A DNA stretch of 64,000 nt from Perlabentimonas sp964490015 (GTDB lineage Bacteria > Bacteroidota > Bacteroidia > Bacteroidales > Tenuifilaceae): assembly GCA_964490015.1 (NCBI GenBank), contig CAZBBA010000008.1:1-64000 (forward strand), given 5' to 3'. The translations under genes and the position numbers were made by a program. Each line of letters begins with the position of its first letter. The first letter of the stretch is position 1. Under the pieces are notes generated by a model. It was not told the origin of the DNA. It did no database searches and saw nothing but the letters and a program-made list of their open reading frames with translations. Shown in pieces: positions 45,019 to 54,968 of the stretch.

Positions 45019-45310
45019 TTGTTTTGTCCCTGCCCGCAGCAGGCAGGCCATACGGGACAATAAGAAAAATATCAGATTGATTGTTCTACCAATATTTAGT
45101 CCCTACGGGACTTTAAATAAGTGTTCCATAAGCATGCATGCTGAAGGCAGGGATACCACCCTAGATAGACATTAACGATGTATATTGAAATTGTTTTGTC
45201 CCATACGGGACAATTAAAAAAATATCAGATTGATTATTCTACCGATATTTAGTCCCTACGGGACTGTGCCGTTAGGCACAGAATATCGGTAGGAGAAAAT
45301 GTAGCCCTAC
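45019..45310. repeat. Palindrome island with two copies of a 75-base repeat
   Basis: Copy A (45019-45111) and copy B (45191-45265) share TTGTCCC-ATACGGGACAA, an AATATCAGATTGATT block, TCTACC(A/G)ATATTTAGT and AGTCCCTACGGGACT. Copy A carries a 19-base G+C-rich insert (45031-45049) inside the first palindrome. Copy B continues into a nested structure: CTACCGATATT (45239-45249) pairs with AATATCGGTAG (45282-45292) and encloses two hairpins (AGTCCC-TAC-GGGACT, TGTGCC-GTTA-GGCACA). A further GTGTCCC-GTTA-GGGACAC hairpin follows near 45317. The stretch 44998-45459 has no gene. Confidence 0.7.
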
Positions 45311-45324
45311 AAATCAGTGTCCCG

Positions 45325-45374
45325 TTAGGGACACAACATTTTATAAGCATTTGAAAATTAATCAGACAGTAGTG
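45325..45374 (-). repeat. Inverted second copy of the 33.5-kb intergenic repeat
   Basis: Read on the minus strand this holds CACTACTGTCTGATTAATT, then ATGC, then GTTGTGTCCC, in the same order as 33494-33561. The 19-base block differs at one base. A related TCCGGACTGTAGTGAT lies at 45389-45404. Confidence 0.5.
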
Positions 45375-45459
45375 TTTTTTTTTAAAATTCCGGACTGTAG
45401 TGATTTTATAGGGTTAATTAAGTTGACAAGAAAGGTTTCTGGAGTTTAGTGATAGCGTT

Positions 45460-48381
45460 TTACATCGACATAAGGGCTTCCCAAATAATCTCTACAGGGT
45501 GTTGCGCTTCCCGTTGGGTTCCGTCCTTAATCTGGTGCCTACAGCTGGTGCCGGGGGCGGAGATACTCACGTTTTGAGGTGTTTTTCGGACCTCGGGGAA
45601 AAGAACGAGTTCGCCAACCTTTACCGATAGCTCGTAGTGCTCCTTCTCGTAGCCAAATGCGCCAGCCATTCCACAGCATCCGCTGGGGATTTCGATAACG
45701 CTGTAGTTCTGGGGAAACGAGAGCATGGCCTTGGTTTGAGCGGTTGATGCCACGGCCTTTTGCTGGCAATGGCCATGCAGCTTTATCTCCCGTTGGGCAT
45801 GGGTGAACTGGCTTTGGGTAATGCGACCAGCCTCCACCTCGCGCATGAAAAACTCCTCGAATAGCAGGCAACTCCTCGATAGCTCAACGGCCTTGGGTTT
45901 TAGCGAATCATCTACTAAATCGGGATACTCGTCCCTAAAGCTAAGGATTGCCGAGGGTTCGAGCCCAATAAGGGGCTCGTGGGGTGAGATAATATCGGCT
46001 AGCTTTTCCACGTTTCGGTTTGCAATTCGCCGGGCTGTGTTGAGCAGTCCCTTGGAGATGTAGGTGCGTCCACTCTCGGAGATATTGGGGATTATCACAC
46101 TATAGCCCAACTGTTGAAGCACCTCGATGGCCTTAATGCCGATTGGGGTGTCGTTGAAGTTGGTGAACTCATCGGCAAACAGGAATACCCTTGGGCCACT
46201 AGATGATTTGCCCTTGTTGCGATGCCATCGCTTAAGCGTGGTTTTGTGCATCAAAGGGAGCTGACGCTGGGGTGCAAATCCAAAGGCTTTGGTCATTAAT
46301 CCCTTGGTGACAGAGTTTTTGAGGAAAAAGTTGGTGACGCAGGGGACTATTTTACCTATGGCGTAAATACGCGTGATATTAGCAATAAGCCAGCTGCGCA
46401 GGGGTACACGATGCGATATGTACCACTGGTGCAGGAATTCGGCCTTAAGCTTGGCCATATCGACACTGGAAGGGCACTCGTTTTTACAGCCCTTGCACGA
46501 TAGGCATAAGTCCAGAATATCGTATATCTCCTGATGGTTAAAAGGATTCTTTTTATCGCTATTGGTTATGAACTCCCTTAGTATGTTAGCTCTGGCCCTA
46601 GTGGTGTTGGCCTCGTTGCGCGTTGCCATATAGCTTGGGCACATGGTTCCCCCGGCCAGCTCGGTTTTTCGGCAATCGCCTGAGCCGTTGCACTTCTCAA
46701 TCGCCCTAAGAATTCCTCCAACCAGGGAGAAATCCATGGTGGTGGTAAAGCTGGGCTCGGTACGACCGGGGACATAGCGTAAACTGGTGTTGTTGGGTGG
46801 GGTGTCGACAATCTTATTGGGGTTGAAAATTCCCTGAGGATCCCAGGCGGATTTCATCTCTTTCATCAACCCATACACTTTTTCACCTACCAAAACTGGG
46901 ATTAGCTCTCCCCTTAAACGGCCATCGCCGTGCTCGCCGCTCATGGAGCCGCGATACTTTTTCACCAGATGCGCGACCTCGAATGCGATGGTTCGGAATA
47001 GCTCAACATCGCCCTTATCCTTGAGGTTTAGAACGGGTCGGAGGTGTAGCTCGCCGCTGCCAATATGCGCATGGTACACACAGTCGAGGTTGTGATTGGC
47101 TATGATTTTGCCAAACTCATCCATATACGCAGGCATATCCTCCACATCGACAGCAGTATCCTCGACCAGCGAAACGGGTTTGGCATCGCCCTCGATGTTC
47201 GAGAGCACACCAAGTCCCGCCTTGCGAAGAGCCCACACCTTTCCAATATCGGAGCCCCAAATTACCGGGAAGTGGTAACCATAGCCTGCCTTGCGCATTT
47301 CAGCTTCCAGCTGATGGGCTAGAGCATCGATCTCCTCCCTGGAATCGCGGGCAAACTCAACGATTAGGATTGCGCCCGGATTGCCCTGAATGAAGAACCG
47401 GTTTTTGCGTTGCTCAATATTCCCCTTGGTGCACTCCAGAATCATACTATCCATCATCTCCACCGCACCGGGGTGATACTTTAGCGCAATAAGGTTGGCC
47501 TTGAACGCCTCCTCGCGCTGGGCCAGGTGGACGCAAACCAACGCCTTGTGCTTTGGAGGAAGTGGAACTAAGTTCAACTTTATCTCGGTGATAAAGCCTA
47601 GCGTACCCTCGGAACCTGCTATAAGGTTGCAGAAATTAAATGGATTGGGGTAGCTGCCGAATGCATTGGATTGAGCCAGCAGGTCGAGCGCATAGCCTGT
47701 ATTCCGTCGCTTGATTGTGGGTTTTGGGAACTGATCGAGTATCTCAGCCCTATTGTGGTCGTTGGATAAAATCTTATTTACTTGACGGTAAATATCGCCC
47801 TCGCGGTTAGACAACTTCAGCTTTTCGTCAAACTCGGGTTTTGTTAACGCGCCAAACTCGTACTCATTGCCATCGTCGAGGATCATTTTTACGGAGAGGG
47901 TGTGGTCGCGAGTGCTGCCGTAGATAATTGAGTGCGATCCGCAGGAGTTGTTGCCAACCATACCACCCATCATGCATCGGTTGGAGGTTGAAGTTTCGGG
48001 GCCAAAGAAAAGCCCGTGGGGCTTTAGGAACATGTTTAGCTCATCGAGGATTACGCCGGGTTGAACAATAACCCAGCTCTCGGCAGCATTTAGCTCTACT
48101 ATGTTATTCCAGTATCTTGAGAAATCGACCACAATGCCCTTACCCACCACCTGTCCGGCCAGCGAGGTGCCAGCTGTTCGTGCTGTTATGGGAATTCCAG
48201 TTTGCTTGGCAAAGGCTACTAGAGCCTTTAGGTCGGCTTTGGAATTTGGAATGGCAACCGCATCTGGAATCTCGCGGTAAGCCGAGGCATCGGTGGCGTA
48301 CTGTAGTCGGGTTGAGATATCCCAATGTAACTCTCCATTCAGCAGTTTTCGGAGCCTTTCGAGATGATGATGCGGAACCAT
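45460..48381 (-). CDS. FAD-linked oxidase fused to Fe-S/CCG domains (D-lactate/glycolate dehydrogenase type)
   Basis: This 973-residue fusion is of the GlcD-GlcF/YdiJ kind. The N-terminal FAD_binding_4 domain has ITARTAGTSLAGQVVGKGIVVD and GGMVGNNSCGSHSIIYGSTRDH, followed by a FAD-oxidase C-terminal domain (VYHAHIGSGELHLRPVLN, SGEHGDGRLRGELI). Then come a 4Fe-4S segment (GSGDCRK...GGTMCPSYMATR, CLSCKGCKNECPSSVDM) and a cysteine-rich CCG domain (GHCQQKAVA, PSGCCGMAGAFGYEKEHYELS). Such enzymes oxidise D-2-hydroxyacids, most often D-lactate, and donate electrons to quinone or an electron-transfer protein. The exact substrate cannot be read from sequence. It is monocistronic with repeat-rich flanks. 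Confidence 0.88.
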   Translation of the reverse strand: MVPHHHLERLRKLLNGELHWDISTRLQYATDASAYREIPDAVAIPNSKADLKALVAFAKQTGIPITARTAGTSLAGQVVGKGIVVDFSRYWNNIVELNAAESWVIVQPGVILDELNMFLKPHGLFFGPETSTSNRCMMGGMVGNNSCGSHSIIYGSTRDHTLSVKMILDDGNEYEFGALTKPEFDEKLKLSNREGDIYRQVNKILSNDHNRAEILDQFPKPTIKRRNTGYALDLLAQSNAFGSYPNPFNFCNLIAGSEGTLGFITEIKLNLVPLPPKHKALVCVHLAQREEAFKANLIALKYHPGAVEMMDSMILECTKGNIEQRKNRFFIQGNPGAILIVEFARDSREEIDALAHQLEAEMRKAGYGYHFPVIWGSDIGKVWALRKAGLGVLSNIEGDAKPVSLVEDTAVDVEDMPAYMDEFGKIIANHNLDCVYHAHIGSGELHLRPVLNLKDKGDVELFRTIAFEVAHLVKKYRGSMSGEHGDGRLRGELIPVLVGEKVYGLMKEMKSAWDPQGIFNPNKIVDTPPNNTSLRYVPGRTEPSFTTTMDFSLVGGILRAIEKCNGSGDCRKTELAGGTMCPSYMATRNEANTTRARANILREFITNSDKKNPFNHQEIYDILDLCLSCKGCKNECPSSVDMAKLKAEFLHQWYISHRVPLRSWLIANITRIYAIGKIVPCVTNFFLKNSVTKGLMTKAFGFAPQRQLPLMHKTTLKRWHRNKGKSSSGPRVFLFADEFTNFNDTPIGIKAIEVLQQLGYSVIIPNISESGRTYISKGLLNTARRIANRNVEKLADIISPHEPLIGLEPSAILSFRDEYPDLVDDSLKPKAVELSRSCLLFEEFFMREVEAGRITQSQFTHAQREIKLHGHCQQKAVASTAQTKAMLSFPQNYSVIEIPSGCCGMAGAFGYEKEHYELSVKVGELVLFPEVRKTPQNVSISAPGTSCRHQIKDGTQREAQHPVEIIWEALMSM

Positions 48382-48945
48382 GTTCTTAATTTTTCGGATT
48401 TGGAATGATCTGTAAAAGTATTGATTTTACGATTAGTTGGGAGCTAGGAGGGGGATTTTTGTTTTTTGTGGTAGATATTTCAAATAAAATACAAAAACAC
48501 AGACCTGCCTTTTCGGCAGGCAGGGACACATCTTGCCCCGCCAGAGGCGGGGGAGACACAGAAACACAGAGGCACATCTTGTCCCGCCAGAGGCGGGGGA
48601 GACACAGAGGAGCAACTTGCATCGCCGGTGGTGGGGGAGGTGCAGACCTACCTGTCGCCTGTCTGCTCTATCTAACCCTAGAAAAAATCCCAACCCCAAT
48701 CCACATAGCCCTTCCAGCCCAAAAACCTTTAAAGAGAGGGCTCAAAAAAAGCATTTTTACCAAAATTACCACACGCGCTACAATAGTAGTATTTATAAGT
48801 CTTTTAGAGAAATAGTATTTTATCTGTATTTTTTCATTGGCTTAAATTTGATAAGTATATAGGGGTTACTTAACTTTGGGTAGGATATTGGGGAGTTAGT
48901 AGGTGTAATTTTTTTAATTCTGTAATATGGTAGTGTTATAAGTAA
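48382..48945. repeat. Repeat-bearing intergenic stretch upstream of the cassette region
   Basis: No credible gene is present. At 48504-48524 there is a CCTGCC...GGCAGG palindrome. At 48533-48556 and 48576-48610 are two copies of the CTTGYCCCGCCAGAGGCGGG element followed by GAGACACAGA. The last 130 bases become very AT-rich without palindromes and lead to the first cassette boundary at 48946. Short open frames on both strands here consist of repeats. Confidence 0.6.
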
Positions 48946-48955
48946 GTTGTAAAAC
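48946..48955 (+). other. Cassette 5' boundary sequence GTTGTAAAAC
   Basis: This ten-base sequence is the exact reverse complement of GTTTTACAAC at 49435-49444, where the attC-like element of the same gene begins. In integron cassettes the 5' end and the inverse core site are complementary in this way. It marks the left end of the first cassette. Confidence 0.55.
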
Positions 48956-48976
48956 ATTGTAAGAAACATTAACAAA

Positions 48977-49342
48977 ATGAAAATTATTGAAGGATTATAT
49001 ATCGCTTTTTACAGATTTTCAAATTTTTTTAGGAAAAATGTTCCTGGCTCAATTTTTTATCATGAAAGATTTGATAGCATTATGATAATGAGTTTTTTGG
49101 CAATGTTCAATTTTTCAAGTATATGGATGTTATTGGAATTGAAACCAATAATTACAACACATCAATTTGACTTTTTTTTAGGATTTATACTATTGGGAGG
49201 ACTCAATGTTTTATATTTTGAAAGGAAACAGAAATACAAAGAATTGATAATAAAATATAAAGATGAATCCTTCTTTTTTCTTGGATGGATTTATGGAGTT
49301 GCCAGTATAGGATTCTTCATTTATTTTCATTCAAGAAATTAA
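48977..49342 (+). CDS. Small three-helix membrane protein, unknown function (cassette 1)
   Basis: This 121-residue protein has three hydrophobic segments (SIMIMSFLAMFNFSSIWMLL, FDFFLGFILLGGLNVLYF, FFFLGWIYGVASIGFFIYF) joined by basic and aromatic loops. I recognise no family. The coding sequence is much richer in A+T than the metabolic genes of the window, and it starts 21 bases after a cassette boundary, both signs of acquisition. Small membrane proteins of unknown role are frequent integron-cassette cargo. Confidence 0.65.
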   Translation: MKIIEGLYIAFYRFSNFFRKNVPGSIFYHERFDSIMIMSFLAMFNFSSIWMLLELKPIITTHQFDFFLGFILLGGLNVLYFERKQKYKELIIKYKDESFFFLGWIYGVASIGFFIYFHSRN

Positions 49343-49434
49343 ATATGGATTTGCAAATTGAGCCTTTAAGACTTTTTGAAAATTAAAATTATAGAATGCA
49401 AAAGGATCAAAATAAACTGAAAGACAAAAACAAC

Positions 49435-49574
49435 GTTTTACAACAAAGGGTATACCCAATGTGGGGGATTTCTAGACATTCCAACGGTTTCGCTCGCATT
49501 GGGCGTCCTTATCGGGGGATAAGGACGCTGGCCCCGAACTCCCCCACTGGGCACACCCCCAGCCGTTGTATGCA
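49435..49574 (+). repeat. attC-like recombination site 1
   Basis: A 140-base imperfect palindrome runs from GTTTTACAAC (49435-49444) to GTTGTATGCA (49565-49574). Inside, CAATGTGGGGG near the left pairs with CCCCCACTGGG on the right, and an inner perfect hairpin CGTCCTTATC / GATAAGGACG occupies the apex. Length falls in the range known for integron attC sites. A short open frame here (49396-49608) was rejected as a by-product. Confidence 0.6.
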
Positions 49575-49666
49575 ATGCAAAAAAGACAATTGGACAGTGC
49601 AACAGTAATATAGATTTTTTGGATCTACATAAGACAGGTAATCTTTTTAATTTAATTGAAAACCTT

Positions 49667-52600
49667 ATGAAAGCAAAATTCAACATTCATAATTTAATCG
49701 ATTTTAATGAATTAAATCAACTCCTTGAGGGATTCAAAAAATCAACCGGAATTGAAACCGCTATTGCAGACCTTAATGGAATAGTATTATCAAAATCAGG
49801 AGGGAAGGAATTTTATACCCAGTATCACAGCATTAATCCTTTTGATTCAAACAACACCTTAATCAGCAATATCGTATTTCCCACTGAACACGGAAGTGAA
49901 GAGAAATATCATTTTTTTAAATGTTCAAATGGGTTAGTTGCTGTTGCTATTCCAATCAGTATCAATGGAGAACCTTTTGCTAACCTGTTTGCAGGTCAGT
50001 TCTTTATGGAAGAACCCAATTGGGGGCATTTCAAAGAACAGGCTATGGAATATGGCTATGATGAACAGAAATATCGCAATGCAATCGCTCAGTTGCCTGT
50101 TGTTTCGGAGGAAAAAGTCAGGAATGCTTTAGACATACTGATTAATATGATTGAGTCATATATTGCCTCCGCGTGGCAAAAATCGGATAATCTCACTACT
50201 GATTTTGGTGAAACAGATGAAACTTTAATTGCCATACAGGAAAATTATCGTATCCTCTTTGAAACCTTGCCACTGGGAGTAATTCATCAAAATGCCGCGG
50301 GTGAGATTATTTCAGCCAATCCTGCTTCTCAGGAGATTCTTGGTATCACGATGGATCAGATGAGAGGCAAAACATCGATGGATACCCGATGGAAAATGAT
50401 TCACGAAGATGGGTCGGAGGTCCCGGGTTCAGAACATCCGTCTATGATCGCTCTAAGCACCCGGGAAAAAGTCGGACCTGTAATAAGAGGAGTTTTTATT
50501 CCCGAAAGGCATGAATATGTGTGGCTTTCTATCACTGCAATTCCATTGTGCAGACCGGGAGAATCAACTCCTTATCAATCCTATTCAATATTTCAGGATA
50601 TTACACTTACCAAAAAGAGTGAGCAGTTAATTGAAGAACATCGTCAACTGTTGGAAACAGTAGTACATCATCTCCCTGTGGCAATTAATGTGCTTTCAGG
50701 CGATGATTTCAGGATTGAACTGGCTAATCCTGTCTATCGGGCCATTGCACCCGGTAAAGAAATGACAGGACTCACCTGGGAAGAGTTATGGCCGGAAACC
50801 GGTCAGGAGTTTGCACAAATCTGCAGGCGGGTTATAGAAACCGGTGAACCATTTAAGGTGTTGAATCAGCACAATACTATTCGCAGGACACCTGACGGGC
50901 CAATTGAAGACACCTATTTCAGCTGGGAATTACACAGAATTAAACTCCCCGGAGATAAAGGATGGGGCTTATTGGGCTCGACCTGGGAAACCACAGAATT
51001 GGTGAAAGCAAACATTCGTTTAAAAAAGGTGCTGGATGCCGAAAATGTTGGCGTAATGTTTTGGAATATTGAAACTGGTATTTTAGTCGATGCCAACGAA
51101 ACATTCCTGGAAATGATGGGGTATTCCCGGTCTGATATTGAAGAACGGTGTTTTACATGGCAGAAGTTTACTCCTGAAGAGTATCATGACATTAGTCTAA
51201 ATGAAATTGAAAAATTTAAAAGCGTTGGGCGTGTTGGTCCATATGAGAAGGAGTATTACTGTAAGGATGGTTCAAGGAAATGGTTCCTTTTTGCAGGCAG
51301 TTCTCTGGGAGGAAATGAGTGCGTGGAGTTTTGTGTTGATATCTCGGACAGAAAGATTATTGAGAAAGAATTGGAGCAAAAGCAAATTCTTATTAACGAA
51401 ATGGGTAAGGCTGCCAGGGTTGGTGGTTGGGAGTTTGATGTAGAATCAGGCAAGGGAACCTGGACCGAAGAGACTGCAAGGATTCACGACTTAGATCCCT
51501 ACGATTCAACAAATGTTGATATAGGGCTTTCATTTTACAAACCCGAATCGAAAGTTATTCTGAAAAAAGCAATAAAGAAAGCTATTGAAAACAAAGAGCC
51601 TTATGACCTCGAACTGGAGATAGTTTCTGCCATTGGAACAGAAAAGTGGGTTCATACTATCGGAAAACCAGTAATCGAGGATGGCAAAGTTGTGAAGATG
51701 AGGGGCTCATTTCAGGATATAACTGAACGTAAAAAAGCTGAAATATCCTTGTCCGAATCTGAGACGCGATATAGGTCTCTTTTCGAGAACATGAATGCCG
51801 GCTTTGTGCTTTTTGAAGCTGTTACAAAAAAGAATAATCAGGGTGATCTTATTATTTTGGCTGCAAATAGCCAATTCGAAAAAACAACCGGGTTAGTTAC
51901 AAAGGATGTTATAGGTCAGCCCCTGTCACAAGTTTTACCAGGTATTGAAAAGGATAAAGCAGATTGGATTGGTAAATATTCAAAAGTAGCGTTTACTGGC
52001 AAACCGGAGAGCTTTGAGCAAGGCTCGGAGTTGTTGGGATATTACTACTCTATCTCAGTTTTTCAGGCAGGTCCAAATCAGTGTGCCGTTACTTTTATTG
52101 ATATTACTGAGCGTAAAAGAAATGAAATTAAGCTTAGGGAAAGCTATGACCTGATACGTATTGCTGGTGAGAAGGCCAAATTAGGGGGGTGGGTTGTTCT
52201 GGTGGATGAGAATCTCATGTATTGGTCCGATGAGGTGGCGGCAATACATGAAACGCCTTTAGGCTATTCGCCACAGGTAGAAGAAGGTATTAAATTTTAT
52301 GCCCCCGAATGGCGAGATAAAATTATTGAAGTTTATGGCAAATGCTTACAGGATGGCATCCCTTACGATGAAGAGATGGAGATAATTACTGCCACCGGTA
52401 AACGCATTTGGGTGCGTACCATAGGTGAAGCCATAAGAAACGAAAGTGGAAAAATTTATAAAATTCAGGGTGCATTTCAGGATATTACTCTAAAGAAAAT
52501 AGCCGAAGAAGAACTTCGAAAAAGCAAACACGACCTGGAAGATTTTTTTGAGAATGACATTTCGGCAAACTATGTGGTTTCCACTTCAGGCGAAATTTTA

Positions 52601-54928
52601 AACTGTAACAAGACTTTTTTGACCCTGTTCGGCTTTAAAAGCAAAGCGGATGTAATAGGTTTTGATATCACTTCATTATTCAGGTACCCGAATAAGCGGT
52701 TTATAATGCTTAACAAGGTCAGAGAACAGGGAAAAGTTGAAAATTATGAAGTCGAATTTGTTTCAGCAGATGGCAAGGTAATTTACGCAATGATTAATGC
52801 TATTGGTATTTTTGATAAAAACCAACAACTTGAGAAAATCAGGGGTTATGTGATTGATATTACCAACAAAATTTTAGCAGAAGAAGAGTTAAGAAAACAT
52901 GAACAACTTCTTTCATCGGTAATGGATACTCAGCAGGAGTTAATTTGCAGATTTTTGCCCGATACCACTCTTACTTTCGTAAACAAAGCATATTGCAACA
53001 TTTTTGGAAAGACAGAATCTGAACTCATAGGGCGAAAGTTTTTGGAAGTGGTACCCGAATCAGATTGGGATGATATAACATCGAAACTAAATAGTTTCAA
53101 CAAGAAAAATCCTAAAATAACCTTTGAATCCCATGCAATAAAAGCTGATGGTTCAATAATATTAATTGAATGGACTGATGTCGCTATTTTTAATGAAGAG
53201 GGTAAAATAGTGGAATTCCAGTCAGTAGGTCGTGATGTTACCGAGCAAAAACAAACTGCAAAAGAATTGCTATTTCTTTCTAACTTAAATGAAATATTGA
53301 GGAAAATCGCTGTTGATTACCTTAATTTACCAGTTTCAGAAGTTAACACCTTTATTACAAAGTCGTTGGGAGAGATAGGGAAATTCATAAAGGCCGACAG
53401 GGTTTATATCTATGATTATAACTGGCAGTTACATACCAGCTCAAACACTTATGAATGGTGTGAAGATGAAATAGAACCACAAATTGAAAATTTACAAGAC
53501 GTTTCTTTGAATGACGTACCTCATTGGTGGAATACACACAAGCAAGGATTACCACTAATCATTGAAGATGTTATTGCTCTTGATGAGTCAGATGTTGTTC
53601 GGCAGATTCTTGAGCCACAAGGAGTAAAAAGTCTGATTACCATTCCAATAATGGATAATGGGCATTGTTTAGGATTTGTGGGTTTAGATTATGTGCAAGA
53701 TTATCATAACCCTTCAAAAAGAGAAAAAGATGTGCTGTTTGTGTTTGCCGATGTTTTGATAAATATTAGGAAACGCACAGAAAGTAACATGGATCTATTA
53801 AAAGCCAAAGAAAAAGCAGAAGAAAGTGATAAATTGAAAACAGCTTTTATCAACAATATTTCCCATGAGATCAGAACCCCTCTGAATGGAATATTAGGTT
53901 TTGGACAAATCATTTCCGAGTCAGAATTATCAAAAGAAAAGCGAAGTGAGTTTTTTAAAATCTTAGAAAAGTCTAGTACACGTTTAATGAACACTGTTGA
54001 TGATTATATGGATATGGCGATACTGGTTTCAAACACAATGGAAGTAAACAAGACAAAATTTGCACTGGAGTCTGTTCTTGTTACTTTGGCAGAAAAAATG
54101 AAAAACTTGTGTTCAGATAAAAAGCTGGAGTTAAAACTTGAAGCACCTATTGAGTTTGGAGATGTTACGGTTAATTCTGACCCCGAATTAATAAAAAAAA
54201 TTATTGAAAAATTGGTAGATAATGCAATTAAATTTACAAATGAGGGGAGCATCACCCTCGGTTATTGTGAAAATCCAAACAATATTGAAATTTTTGTAAA
54301 CGACACTGGAATTGGAATAGAGGACGATAAGCTTGACTTAATTTTCGAAATGTTCAAACAGGCAGATGTTTCCATGACACGAGGACATGAAGGAAGCGGA
54401 CTTGGTTTAACAATTGCCAGAGGAATGGCTTCACTACTTGGCGGCACACTAAATGTTACCTCTAAAATGGGTGCAGGTTCAACATTTACCCTTACGTTAC
54501 CGATTGAAGTTGAGAATAAGGTCGGTTTAGAAGACATTTTACTTACAACATCCCAAAAAGGCATGAAAGAACCGCTCATCCTGATTGCCGAAGATGATGA
54601 TTTAAATTTTCTGTATCTGGAGGTTTTATTAAATGAATTGAATTACAAACACATACATGCTGTTAATGGGAACGAGGCAGTAGATTTTTGCAGAAAGAAT
54701 GCAGACATTTCTCTAATTTTAATGGATATCAAAATGCCTGTGATGACAGGAGACGAAGCAACTAGGCAAATACGAGAATTCAGGCCTGAATTACCAATTA
54801 TTGCAACAACTGCATACGCTCAGACAGGAGACGGACATCGCTTTCTTGAAGCCGGTTGCAACGACTACCTTCCAAAACCAATTACAAAAGAAAAATTGGA
54901 GGCAATAATCAGGAAGTACATCAGTTAG
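49667..54928 (+). CDS. Giant PocR/multi-PAS/GAF hybrid histidine kinase (cassette 2)
   Basis: This cytoplasmic sensor is about 1753 residues long from the ATG at 49667; a TTG at 49619 would add 16. The N-terminal PocR-type domain (LIDFNELNQLLEGFKKSTGIETAIAD ... VAVAIPISINGEPFANLFAGQFFMEEP) lacks the usual cysteines. Six or seven PAS/PAC units follow (recurring FQDIT, DITERK and DITNK PAC ends), then a GAF domain (about 1220-1370). HisKA comes next (NISHEIRTPLN, His about 1400), then HATPase (DNAIKFTNEGS, DTGIGIEDDK, GSGLGLTIARG). A C-terminal receiver (Asp about 1687 in LILMDIKMPVMTG) closes it. No transmembrane helix is present. It is flanked by attC-like sites, which is remarkable for so large a gene. 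Confidence 0.9.
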   Translation: MKAKFNIHNLIDFNELNQLLEGFKKSTGIETAIADLNGIVLSKSGGKEFYTQYHSINPFDSNNTLISNIVFPTEHGSEEKYHFFKCSNGLVAVAIPISINGEPFANLFAGQFFMEEPNWGHFKEQAMEYGYDEQKYRNAIAQLPVVSEEKVRNALDILINMIESYIASAWQKSDNLTTDFGETDETLIAIQENYRILFETLPLGVIHQNAAGEIISANPASQEILGITMDQMRGKTSMDTRWKMIHEDGSEVPGSEHPSMIALSTREKVGPVIRGVFIPERHEYVWLSITAIPLCRPGESTPYQSYSIFQDITLTKKSEQLIEEHRQLLETVVHHLPVAINVLSGDDFRIELANPVYRAIAPGKEMTGLTWEELWPETGQEFAQICRRVIETGEPFKVLNQHNTIRRTPDGPIEDTYFSWELHRIKLPGDKGWGLLGSTWETTELVKANIRLKKVLDAENVGVMFWNIETGILVDANETFLEMMGYSRSDIEERCFTWQKFTPEEYHDISLNEIEKFKSVGRVGPYEKEYYCKDGSRKWFLFAGSSLGGNECVEFCVDISDRKIIEKELEQKQILINEMGKAARVGGWEFDVESGKGTWTEETARIHDLDPYDSTNVDIGLSFYKPESKVILKKAIKKAIENKEPYDLELEIVSAIGTEKWVHTIGKPVIEDGKVVKMRGSFQDITERKKAEISLSESETRYRSLFENMNAGFVLFEAVTKKNNQGDLIILAANSQFEKTTGLVTKDVIGQPLSQVLPGIEKDKADWIGKYSKVAFTGKPESFEQGSELLGYYYSISVFQAGPNQCAVTFIDITERKRNEIKLRESYDLIRIAGEKAKLGGWVVLVDENLMYWSDEVAAIHETPLGYSPQVEEGIKFYAPEWRDKIIEVYGKCLQDGIPYDEEMEIITATGKRIWVRTIGEAIRNESGKIYKIQGAFQDITLKKIAEEELRKSKHDLEDFFENDISANYVVSTSGEILNCNKTFLTLFGFKSKADVIGFDITSLFRYPNKRFIMLNKVREQGKVENYEVEFVSADGKVIYAMINAIGIFDKNQQLEKIRGYVIDITNKILAEEELRKHEQLLSSVMDTQQELICRFLPDTTLTFVNKAYCNIFGKTESELIGRKFLEVVPESDWDDITSKLNSFNKKNPKITFESHAIKADGSIILIEWTDVAIFNEEGKIVEFQSVGRDVTEQKQTAKELLFLSNLNEILRKIAVDYLNLPVSEVNTFITKSLGEIGKFIKADRVYIYDYNWQLHTSSNTYEWCEDEIEPQIENLQDVSLNDVPHWWNTHKQGLPLIIEDVIALDESDVVRQILEPQGVKSLITIPIMDNGHCLGFVGLDYVQDYHNPSKREKDVLFVFADVLINIRKRTESNMDLLKAKEKAEESDKLKTAFINNISHEIRTPLNGILGFGQIISESELSKEKRSEFFKILEKSSTRLMNTVDDYMDMAILVSNTMEVNKTKFALESVLVTLAEKMKNLCSDKKLELKLEAPIEFGDVTVNSDPELIKKIIEKLVDNAIKFTNEGSITLGYCENPNNIEIFVNDTGIGIEDDKLDLIFEMFKQADVSMTRGHEGSGLGLTIARGMASLLGGTLNVTSKMGAGSTFTLTLPIEVENKVGLEDILLTTSQKGMKEPLILIAEDDDLNFLYLEVLLNELNYKHIHAVNGNEAVDFCRKNADISLILMDIKMPVMTGDEATRQIREFRPELPIIATTAYAQTGDGHRFLEAGCNDYLPKPITKEKLEAIIRKYIS

Positions 54929-54968
54929 TTTGAGAAAAGGTGATTAAGACTCAAAAGAATAAAGCACA

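Noticed and set aside
48386..48862. Several overlapping short open frames on both strands
   Set aside because: They are formed by the CCCGCC repeats and low-complexity sequence; no coding features.
49396..49608. 70-codon open frame after the small membrane protein
   Set aside because: It lies inside the attC-like palindrome.
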